Shown: positions 27,888-38,209 of the stretch, piece after piece
Layout: every line of letters begins with the position of its first letter
How positions within the stretch are numbered: position 1 is the first letter of the stretch
Assembly (NCBI RefSeq): GCF_019747315.1
Contig: NZ_JAIEQY010000402.1
Span: 1 to 39,986 of the forward strand
Reading direction: 5' to 3'
DNA: 39,986 nucleotides
DNA from: Roseococcus sp.
GTDB taxonomy: Bacteria; Pseudomonadota; Alphaproteobacteria; Acetobacterales; Acetobacteraceae
Program-made: the position numbers and the translations under genes
Notes under the pieces: generated by a model
Told to the model about the DNA's origin: nothing
Seen by the model: the letters and a program-made list of their open reading frames with translations, nothing else
Databases searched by the model: none

Positions 27888-28871
27888 TCAGATGCCGAAG
27901 AAGCCCCGCGCCGTCCCGCTCTCGATGGCGGCGATTTCCTCGGCCGGGATGCCGGCCGCCGCCAGCGTGGCGCGCGGCGTCTCCTCGCCCATGTCGAAGG
28001 GGTAGTCGCTGCCCAGCATGATGCGGCCCGGGCCCACCAGCTCGAACAGCATCCGCAGCAGCCGTGGCTCGAAGACCACCGTGTCGTACCAGAGGCGGTT
28101 CAGATAGGCCGAGGGCGCCTCGGCCGTCAGGCGATGGATTTCCGGGCGGCGCTTCCAGGCATGGTCCAGCCGGCCGATCAGGAAGGGCAGGAAGCCGCCG
28201 CCATGCACGATCTTCACCCGCAGCCCCGGATGCCGGTCCAGCACGCCGCCCAGGATCAGGTGATTGGCGGCGATCACCTCCTCCAGCGGATTGCCGACCG
28301 TATTGCCCATGAAGAAGGCGCCGAGCCGCGCGCCATCGGAAAAGCCCAGCGGATGCAGCACCAGCACCGCGCCCAGCTTCGCCAGCCGGGCATAGAGCGG
28401 GTCCAGCGCGGGGTCGGAGAGCTCCATCGCCCCCGCCCGCGTGTCGATCTGGAAGCCGCGCAGGCCGAGGCTCTCCACCGCATGCGTGGCCTCCGCGACG
28501 GCCAGATCCGGCGCCGTCAGCGGCAGCGTGCCGAGGCCGGTGAACTCGGCCGGGTTCGCCGCCGCGATGGCGGCCACATGCTCGTTCTGCAGGCGGGAGA
28601 GGCGGGCGAGCAGCTCCGGCTCGGCCCAGTAATGCTGCTGGCCGGGGGCCGGCAGCACCACCTGGTGGGTCACGCCCATCGCCATCATGTCGGCCCGGCG
28701 CGTGCCGAGATCGTTGAACCGGGGCATGAGGACTGGCCCCTGCGCACGATCGGTCTCCGCACTCTCCGGCGCCATGAAGCGCTGATAAGGGATCTGGCCG
28801 AGTTCGGGCCGCCCGGCGACCAGGGCGTTCACGCCGGGGCAAAGCGTGTGGGTGTGGGCGTCGATGATCAT
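27888..28871 (-). CDS. Amidohydrolase family protein (metal-dependent hydrolase, ACMSD-like)
   Basis: MIIDAHTHTLCPG (HxH), VHGGGFLPFLIGRLDHAW, RIMLGSDYPFDMGEETP. Confidence 0.9.
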   Translation of the reverse strand: MIIDAHTHTLCPGVNALVAGRPELGQIPYQRFMAPESAETDRAQGPVLMPRFNDLGTRRADMMAMGVTHQVVLPAPGQQHYWAEPELLARLSRLQNEHVAAIAAANPAEFTGLGTLPLTAPDLAVAEATHAVESLGLRGFQIDTRAGAMELSDPALDPLYARLAKLGAVLVLHPLGFSDGARLGAFFMGNTVGNPLEEVIAANHLILGGVLDRHPGLRVKIVHGGGFLPFLIGRLDHAWKRRPEIHRLTAEAPSAYLNRLWYDTVVFEPRLLRMLFELVGPGRIMLGSDYPFDMGEETPRATLAAAGIPAEEIAAIESGTARGFFGI

Positions 28872-29042
28872 GGCGGGGTCCTGCTGCTTGCGCCGCCATT
28901 GCGCCAGCGGCCGGGCCGAAATGACAAGGGGCAGGGGGGAGGCGGTGCGGCGCTTTGACCCGGTGGCCCGGAATGCTAAGGGAACACGGGCTTGGCTCGG
29001 CGAATCGCGCCGCGGGCCGGGCATAGCGAGGGATCGGGAGAG

Positions 29043-30170
29043 ATGAAGTTCAGCGTCGAGCGCGCCATCCTGCTCAAGGCCCTTGGGCACACGCAATCCG
29101 TGGTCGAGCGCAGGAACACCATTCCCATCCTCGCGAACATCCTGCTCGACGCCAAGGAAGGCACGCTGCGCCTGACCGCGACCGACATGGAAATCGCCAT
29201 CGTCGAGGAAGTGCCCGGCGTGCAGGTGACGCGCCCCGGCCGCACCACGGCGCCGGCGCAGACCCTCTATGAAATCGTCCGCAAGCTGCCAGATGGCGCC
29301 ACGGTCGAGCTCGACCACAAGGGCGGCGACGCCCCGCTCGCGCTGCGCGCCGGCCGCTTCAGCACCAGCCTGCCGGTGCTGCCCGTGGAAGACTTCCCCT
29401 CGATGACCGAGGGCGCGCTGCCGCACCAGTTCAAGCTGGAAGCGGCCAAGCTGCGCGGCATGATCGCCCGCACGCGCTTCGCCATCAGCACCGAGGAAAC
29501 CCGCTACTACCTCAACGGCATCTACCTGCACGTGGCCGAGGATGCCTCCGGCAAGAAGCTGCGCGCCGCCGCGACCGACGGCCACCGCCTGGCCCGCGTC
29601 GAGACCGACGTGCCCGATGGCGCGGCCGCCATGCCGGGCGTCATCATCCCGCGCAAGACGGTGAACGAGCTCAACAAGCTCGCCGAGGAAACGCGCGACG
29701 AGATCGAGTTCCGCCTCTCCGACACCAAGATCAGCTTCCGCGTCGGCACCGTCACCCTCACCAGCAAGCTGATTGACGGCACCTTCCCGGATTACGAGCG
29801 CGTGATCCCGCGCAACAATGACAAGATCATGGAGGTCGGCACCCAGGCCTTCGCCCAGGCCGTGGGCCGCGTCGCCGCCATCTCCTCCGAGCGTTCGCGC
29901 CCGGTGAAGCTCAGCATCTCCAGCGACAACCTGCTGCTGACGGCCTCCTCGGCCGAACAGGGCGAGGCGCGGGAAGAACTGGACGAAGGCCTGGTCACCT
30001 ACGGCTCCTCGCCCATCGAGATCGGCTTCCAGGCGCGCTACCTGAACGACATCACCGAACAGGTGGGCGAGACGCTGCGCTTCAAATTCTCGGATGGCAG
30101 TGCCCCCACCGTGGTGCAGGACGCCGCCGATGACGACGCGCTCTACGTCCTCATGCCGATGCGGGTCTGA
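29043..30170 (+). CDS. dnaN: DNA polymerase III subunit beta (sliding clamp)
   Basis: MKFSVERAILLKALGHTQSVVERRNTIPILANILLDAKEGTLRLTATDMEIAIVEEVP ... YVLMPMRV C-terminus. Confidence 0.97.
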   Translation: MKFSVERAILLKALGHTQSVVERRNTIPILANILLDAKEGTLRLTATDMEIAIVEEVPGVQVTRPGRTTAPAQTLYEIVRKLPDGATVELDHKGGDAPLALRAGRFSTSLPVLPVEDFPSMTEGALPHQFKLEAAKLRGMIARTRFAISTEETRYYLNGIYLHVAEDASGKKLRAAATDGHRLARVETDVPDGAAAMPGVIIPRKTVNELNKLAEETRDEIEFRLSDTKISFRVGTVTLTSKLIDGTFPDYERVIPRNNDKIMEVGTQAFAQAVGRVAAISSERSRPVKLSISSDNLLLTASSAEQGEAREELDEGLVTYGSSPIEIGFQARYLNDITEQVGETLRFKFSDGSAPTVVQDAADDDALYVLMPMRV

Positions 30171-30196
30171 CGGGGCAGGCCTCGGCCCGGGAAGCC

Positions 30197-30392
30197 GGGG
30201 GGCTTTGCCCCCCGAACCCCCCACCAAAGGCCGATAGGCCTCTGGACACCAGCTATGGGGATTGGGGAGAGGGGCATGCGACCACCGCCGCGCCAGAGCC
30301 CCCTTCGTGCCCCTCTCCCCAATCCCTACAACTCCTGGGTTCAAAGGGCCTCTCGGCCCTTTGCGGGGAGCGCGAGGGGCAGCGCCCCTCGC
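30197..30392. repeat. Cluster of GC-rich palindromes between dnaN and recF
   Basis: Hairpins GGGGGGC-TTT-GCCCCCC (30197-30213), AGGCC-GATA-GGCCT (30228-30241), 19-bp perfect inverted repeat GGGATTGGGGAGAGGGGCA (30258-30276)/TGCCCCTCTCCCCAATCCC (30308-30326), AAAGGGCC-TCTC-GGCCCTTT (30343-30362), GCGAGGGGC-AGC-GCCCCTCGC (30372-30392). Confidence 0.85.
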
Positions 30393-30405
30393 TGCCGGCC
30401 GTGAC

Positions 30406-31539
30406 ATGCTCCGCCTGACCCGCCTCCGCCTGACGCGGTATCGCTCCTACGCAACGGCGGAGTTGCGCTTTGGCGCGCCGATGGTGGTGTTCACCGGCCC
30501 CAATGGTGCGGGCAAGACCAATCTTCTGGAGGCGATCAGCCTGCTCGGCCCCGGGCGTGGCCTGCGCGGCGCGCGGATCAGCGAGGTGGCGGCCGGCGGT
30601 GCCGCGCCCTGGAGCGTCTCCGGCCATTTCGATGATGGGCTGGGCGGGTTCGAGATCGGCACAGGCAGCCTGGAGGAGGGGAGTGCCGAGCGCCGCGCCT
30701 TCCGGCTGGACGGCGCGAAGATCAGGGCCCAGGCGGAATTGGCCGAGCGCGTGGCGGCGGTCTGGATCACGCCGCAGATGGACCGGCTGTTCCAGGAGAG
30801 CGCCGGCGGGCGGCGCCGCTTCCTGGACCGCCTGGCGATGGCGTTGGAGCCGCATCTGGCGCGCGAGGCGACGGCCTATGAATCCGCCATGGCGGGGCGG
30901 AACCGCCTGCTCCAGAAGGGCCGGGCAGAGGCCGCCTGGCTGGCCGGGCTGGAGGATGCGATGGCAAGGCATGGCATTGCCATCGCGGCCTCGCGCAGGG
31001 CACTGGTGGCACGGTTGAACGCCGCCATGGAGGGTAACCGGCCCGGTGCCTTCCCGGCCGCCATCCTGGCCCTGCAATGCCCCGCCGCCGCCCTGCTCGA
31101 GGAGATGCCCGCCCTGGCCGCCGAGGACGCCCTGCGCGCCTCCTGGGCCACCTCCCGCGGGCGGGATGCGGCGGCGGGGGCCACGCTGAGTGGCCCGCAC
31201 CGGGCGGACCTGCTGTTCACCCATGCGGCCAAGGCCATGCCGGCCGGGCTTTGCTCGACGGGCGAGCAGAAGGCCCTGCTGATCTCGACCGTGCTGGCCC
31301 ATGCCGGGCTGATCGCGGCGGCAAGGGGCTTCGCGCCGCTGCTGCTGCTGGATGAGGTGGCCGCCCATCTGGACGAGGCGCGGCGCCGGGCGCTGTTCGA
31401 GGCGCTGGCGGCACTGCCCGCCCAGAGCTTCCTGACCGGCACCGATGCCGAAGTTTTCGCCCCGCTTTCGGGCCATGCCGAGCACTGGCAAATCACCCCT
31501 GGCGAGGCGCATCCGGCACCCCTCGCCCTGGGCGCGTAA
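30406..31539 (+). CDS. recF: DNA replication/repair protein RecF
   Basis: MLRLTRLRLTRYRSYATAELRFGAPMVVFTGPNGAGKTNLLEAISLLGPGRGLR (Walker A), LSGPHRADLLF, STGEQKALLIS, LLLLDEVAAHLDEARR; between dnaN and gyrB. Confidence 0.96.
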   Translation: MLRLTRLRLTRYRSYATAELRFGAPMVVFTGPNGAGKTNLLEAISLLGPGRGLRGARISEVAAGGAAPWSVSGHFDDGLGGFEIGTGSLEEGSAERRAFRLDGAKIRAQAELAERVAAVWITPQMDRLFQESAGGRRRFLDRLAMALEPHLAREATAYESAMAGRNRLLQKGRAEAAWLAGLEDAMARHGIAIAASRRALVARLNAAMEGNRPGAFPAAILALQCPAAALLEEMPALAAEDALRASWATSRGRDAAAGATLSGPHRADLLFTHAAKAMPAGLCSTGEQKALLISTVLAHAGLIAAARGFAPLLLLDEVAAHLDEARRRALFEALAALPAQSFLTGTDAEVFAPLSGHAEHWQITPGEAHPAPLALGA

Positions 31540-34031
<2,492 letters not shown>

Positions 34032-34032
<1 letters not shown>

Positions 34033-35342
34033 TGAGCGCCCCTGATTCCCGAATTGCCGCGCTTCGGCGCGTGATTGCCGATCTCGGCTCCAAGCTTGAG
34101 CTCGACCTTGCGGTCCGGCTTTGGGATGGCGAGGCGGTGCCGCTGGGCTCCCGCTGGAGTGGCGATCTGGCGCTCGCCATCAACGATCCGTCCGCCATCA
34201 CGCGCTTGTTGCGCCGGCCCAGCACGCCGACGCTGTTCGACCTGATGGCCGAGGGGAAGATTGACCTGGAAGGCGGCAGCCTGCTGGCCTTTGCTGATCG
34301 CATTGGCACGCGGCGAACGCGCGGCCTGCTGAAGCAAATCAACAAGTTTGCTGCTGCGCGCGCGCTGCTGCCCTTCCTGTTCGGTCCCGGCAAGCCGAAC
34401 CCGAGCCATTCCTATGCGGGCGCGCAGACCGCGCGCTTCGAGGCGGGGCGGGACGACACGGCACTGATTCAGTTCCACTACGATCTCTCGAACGAGTTCT
34501 ACGCGCTCTTTCTCGACCCCGAGATGGTCTATACCTGCGCCTACTTTCCGAATGGCAATGACAGCCTTGCCGAGGCACAGCAAGCCAAGCTCCACATGAT
34601 CTGCCGCAAGCTGCGGCTGCAGCCGGGCGACCGCATGCTGGATATCGGCTGCGGCTGGGGCGGACTGGTCTGTCACGCGGCGCAGCATTACGGCGCCAAG
34701 GCGCATGGCGTGACGCTGAGCCAGGCGCAGTATGATTTCGCGGTGGCCAAGGTGAAGCGCCTTGGCCTCGAGGATCGTGTCACCATCGACCTGCGCGATT
34801 TCCGCAGCCTCGAGGGCATGGAGTTCGACAAGATCGCCTCCATCGGGATGTATGAGGCGATCGGCCTCGACAACCGCGAGGGCTATTTCCGCCAAATCCG
34901 CAATCTGCTGCGGCCGCGGGGCATTTACCTGCACCACGCCATCGCCCGCCCGATGAAGAAGAACGAACGGGAGTTCCGCAAGAAGCGTCCGGAATTCGCG
35001 GCACTGGTGAACTACATCTTCCCGGGCGGCGAGCTGGACCATATCGGCGGCAGCACGGATTCGATGGAGCGCAACGGCTTCGAGATCCACGACACCGAGA
35101 ACTGGCGCGAGCATTACGGCCGCACCTGCCGCCTCTGGACCGATCGGCTCTATGCCAACCGCGCCCTGGCCGAGGCCGAGGTGGGAGCTGCGAAGACGCG
35201 CATCTGGCTGCTCTATCTGGCCGGCTGCGCCATTGCCTTCGAGCGCGGGACGGTCTGCATCTTCCAGACCGTGGGCACCAAGCGCACGCGCGGGCCCTCC
35301 GGCCTGCCGCTGACGCGCGCGGACCTCTATCCCGCGGCCTGA
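34032..35342 (+). CDS. Cyclopropane-fatty-acyl-phospholipid synthase family protein
   Basis: IQFHYDLSNEFYALFLDPEMVYTCAYF, RMLDIGCGWGGLVCHAAQHYGAKAHGVTLSQAQYDFA SAM motif, SIGMYEAIGLDNREGYF; ATG overlaps gyrB stop. Confidence 0.94.
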
Positions 35343-35403
35343 GGCCGGCGCTTCACCTTGTCTTAAGCCGGGCGCGTTAAGCGTAGGGACCCCTAAAAAA
35401 AGG

Positions 35404-35757
35404 ATGGTCACCTTGAAGACGTTGAAGTTGGCCGTGGCCCTGGTCACGAGCTTGTCCATCGCGCCGCTTGCTTCGACACAGGCCGAGCGCAGCCCGGTTT
35501 TCGGGAGCGCAACCGTCGAGGCGCTGTCCCTGGAAGCGTCGCGCGACATCATGGCCCGCGGCTTCTGGGCAGATTACCATGGCAATTTGGCGATATCCTT
35601 CGCGTATACCGCGTATATCTACGCCTTCTATGCCAGATATTACGCTGGTTCAAATACTGCGAATGAGAGGGCGTGGTATGAAGTGGCCATGAGCCAAGCC
35701 TACTGGGCTTATATCAACGCGTGGTACGCCATGATCTATTCGGCGGCTGGCGTGTAA
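35404..35757 (+). CDS. Small secreted Tyr/Trp-rich protein with internal 32-residue repeat; candidate exported substrate
   Basis: Signal peptide (LKLAVALVTSLSIAPLASTQA) followed by aromatic-rich sequence with two copies of AYxAYIxA[FW]YAxxY (AYTAYIYAFYARYY and AYWAYINAWYAMIY). Alternative TTG start at 35413 better spaced from AAAAAAAGGA. Confidence 0.75.
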   Translation: MVTLKTLKLAVALVTSLSIAPLASTQAERSPVFGSATVEALSLEASRDIMARGFWADYHGNLAISFAYTAYIYAFYARYYAGSNTANERAWYEVAMSQAYWAYINAWYAMIYSAAGV

Positions 35758-35765
35758 CTCCTGTC

Positions 35766-36938
35766 ATGGCCAGCAACAGACAAAATGTCTGGAACCGATC
35801 TCTGCCTGGCCTGGGGCGGGTGTTCCCCGTTCCTGCCGCATCAGCCCTAATCCTCGCGGTGCTCGGCGCCCCCGCTCCGGCGGCGGCGCAACCGCCGCCC
35901 GCTGGTCCGGCCGAGGCCCAGCAGGCACATTTGCTCGAACGCATTCGCCTGCTGGAGCGCCGCCTGGCGCAGCTGGAACGTACCACTCCGCCGCCGCGCC
36001 CAAGCCGCGCCGCGCCGGTGACACCCACGCCGCCACCCCAGCCCGCCCGCGCCGAACCGCCCTCTCCAACACCGCCCCCGCCCGCAGAACGGGCCCGCGA
36101 CCCGCAGGATCAGGAAATCCCGCAGGAGGCCTTCGTCTTCCGGGACCAGGCCGTCACCCTCCGCCCCGGCCGGGCCGAGGCCTCGCTCGACCTCGCCTAC
36201 CTCCGGGACCGCCGAACCGTCTCCTCCGACCGCAGCGCCTCCGCGATCCTGACGGGCCGAATCGGCGTGATGGACGGGGTGGAGGCCTCCATCGCCATTC
36301 CCTTCTTCCAGTCGACCCGTACCTTCGAACGCTCGGCCAGCAGCATCATGGACCGCGAGATCCGCGGCATCGGCGATGTCACGGCCCAGGTGAACATGCT
36401 GGGCTGGGGGGAGCGCCCCTCCTGGCCCGGCGCCGTCTTCACCGCCGCCGTCGTCACCCCGACCGGACCTTCCCCCTTCGTCAACCCGGTGCGCGGCCTC
36501 AACGCCGAGCAGATCCCGGTCGACATCACCCAACTCATCAGCACACGGGGTGTCTGGGCGCTGCGCGGCGGGGTGCAGTTCTTCAAGACGGTTGATCCCA
36601 TCGTGCTTTTCGGGGGCGTCTCCTATGAATACGCCTTCCCGCTCGAGCAGGGCGGCATCACCTTCCGGCCGGGCTGGCGCGTCAACTACAATGCCGGCTT
36701 CAGCTTTGCGCTGAGCGATCGCTCCACCCTCGGCTTCACCTTCATCGGGAACTACACCGCGGCGCTCAAGGCCGACGCCTTCACCTATCGCACCACGGCG
36801 AGCGAGGCGGCCGTGCTGCGCATCTCCCTCGTGCAGCGGCTGGGCGCGAGTCTCTGGATGGAGCCCGCCTTGGCCTTTGGCCTCGTCTCCGACAGCCCCA
36901 ACGTCCAGCTGGGCCTCGGCCTCCGATACAGGTTCTGA
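35766..36938 (+). CDS. Predicted outer-membrane beta-barrel protein with N-terminal coiled coil and Pro-rich linker
   Basis: Signal sequence ending APAAAQ; heptad stretch AEAQQAHLLERIRLLERRLAQLER; long Pro-rich linker; C-terminal alternating amphipathic strands ending in aromatic YRF, typical of OM barrels. Confidence 0.75.
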   Translation: MASNRQNVWNRSLPGLGRVFPVPAASALILAVLGAPAPAAAQPPPAGPAEAQQAHLLERIRLLERRLAQLERTTPPPRPSRAAPVTPTPPPQPARAEPPSPTPPPPAERARDPQDQEIPQEAFVFRDQAVTLRPGRAEASLDLAYLRDRRTVSSDRSASAILTGRIGVMDGVEASIAIPFFQSTRTFERSASSIMDREIRGIGDVTAQVNMLGWGERPSWPGAVFTAAVVTPTGPSPFVNPVRGLNAEQIPVDITQLISTRGVWALRGGVQFFKTVDPIVLFGGVSYEYAFPLEQGGITFRPGWRVNYNAGFSFALSDRSTLGFTFIGNYTAALKADAFTYRTTASEAAVLRISLVQRLGASLWMEPALAFGLVSDSPNVQLGLGLRYRF

Positions 36939-36941
36939 ACC

Positions 36942-37598
36942 ATGCCCCTGATCCGCCGAACCCTCCTCCTCATGCTCCCGGCCACACCGGCCCTCGCGGC
37001 CGAGCCCGTGATGCGCCGCCCGCAATCCTGGCAGCAGCGCCGCTTCGCCAATGTCGTCCGCCAGGTCCTGGAATTCTCCTGCGGCAGTGCCTCGCTCGCT
37101 ACGCTGCTCACCTTCTACCAGGGCCGCCCCACCACCGAGTTCGAGATCATCACCCTGCTGCGCCAGCGCTACCCCGGCGAGGAGGCCTGGCGGACCAAGC
37201 AATCCCAGGGCTTCTCCTTCGAGGACATCATCTTCGCGGCCGACCGGCTGGGCTTCGCCGCCCAGGCCGCCCGCATCGAGGTGCCGCAACTGCCGCAGAT
37301 CGCCGGCCCCGTCATCGTCCATCTGGACAAGGGCGCCTGGCAGCATTTCTCCGTCCTCCGCGCCTCGCGCGAGGGCTTCCACTACCTGGCCGATCCCATC
37401 CAGGGCCAGGTCACCATGCTCGATGGGGAGTTCCGCCGCGAATTCACCGGCGCCGTCCTGGCCGTCTGGCGGCGGGGGCAGGGGCTGCCGGACCGCTCCC
37501 CCCTGCAGGCCGTGCGGGACGGTGTCTCCGTGGAGCGCACGGTGTCGCGGGCCATCCAGACCGCGCTGCCGCCCGGCGGCATGCCGATCCCCTTCTAG
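36942..37598 (+). CDS. C39-like cysteine peptidase, secreted/periplasmic
   Basis: Signal peptide MPLIRRTLLLMLPATPALA; VVRQVLEFSCGSASLATLLTFY (catalytic Cys, TGC at 37080-37082), GAWQHFSVLRASREGFHYLADPIQG (His and Asp motifs), matching the C39 Cys-His-Asp arrangement. Confidence 0.85.
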   Translation: MPLIRRTLLLMLPATPALAAEPVMRRPQSWQQRRFANVVRQVLEFSCGSASLATLLTFYQGRPTTEFEIITLLRQRYPGEEAWRTKQSQGFSFEDIIFAADRLGFAAQAARIEVPQLPQIAGPVIVHLDKGAWQHFSVLRASREGFHYLADPIQGQVTMLDGEFRREFTGAVLAVWRRGQGLPDRSPLQAVRDGVSVERTVSRAIQTALPPGGMPIPF

Positions 37599-38174
37599 AT
37601 GCACCGCACCCTCATCGGCCTCGCGCTGCTCGCCGCGGGGCCCGCCTGGGCCGACCCGCGCTGCGCCCACCTGGGCCAGGCGGCCTACAGCGCCACGCGC
37701 CTCACCTCCACCGATGGTGCGCCCGCCACCGCCAGCCGCGTGATGCTCCACGGCCCCCGCCAACGCCTGGAAGCCCCCGGCCCGGGTGAGGGCCGCCTCG
37801 TCACCCTCATCACGCCGGAGCTGCAGGCCATCTTCCTGACCACCGCGCAGCCCGCTGTCGCGCTCCGCATGCCCACGCCCCCGCCGCTGCCCGAGGCCAC
37901 GGAGCGCCGCCAGCGGGAGGAACGCGGCCGCGCCGGCATCACCCTCATCACGGAACTCCGGGGTGCCAGCGGCCAGTGGCATATGGTGGAGCGCAGCCTC
38001 TGCCGCCGCGACGGCGTGCTGCTGGAAGCCTGGCAATGGCAGCCCGGCCCGCGCGGAGCCCGCATCATCGAGACCCGCCAGAGTGACATCCGCACGCTCC
38101 GGCCGGACGCCACCCTGTTTCGCCTGCCCGACGGATTCAGACTGATGGACCCGCCACCCTCTGTGCGGCCGTAG
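37599..38174 (+). CDS. Secreted protein of unknown function, last gene of the C39/OMP cluster
   Basis: Signal peptide MHRTLIGLALLAAGPAWA, starts immediately after the C39 stop; C-terminal TLFRLPDGFRLMDPPP resembles periplasmic LolA/DUF4412-type proteins only weakly. Confidence 0.65.
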   Translation: MHRTLIGLALLAAGPAWADPRCAHLGQAAYSATRLTSTDGAPATASRVMLHGPRQRLEAPGPGEGRLVTLITPELQAIFLTTAQPAVALRMPTPPPLPEATERRQREERGRAGITLITELRGASGQWHMVERSLCRRDGVLLEAWQWQPGPRGARIIETRQSDIRTLRPDATLFRLPDGFRLMDPPPSVRP

Positions 38175-38209
38175 CGCCGGTCCAGGGACCTGCGCTCCGG
38201 CCTGCGGGC

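Noticed and set aside
28872-29042. Possible oriC upstream of dnaN
   Set aside because: No DnaA-box-like TTATCCACA repeats or AT-rich unwinding region seen, and dnaA is not adjacent.
30190-30400. CRISPR-like repeats
   Set aside because: The repeated units are inverted dyads of different sequence, not regularly spaced direct repeats with spacers, and no cas genes occur.
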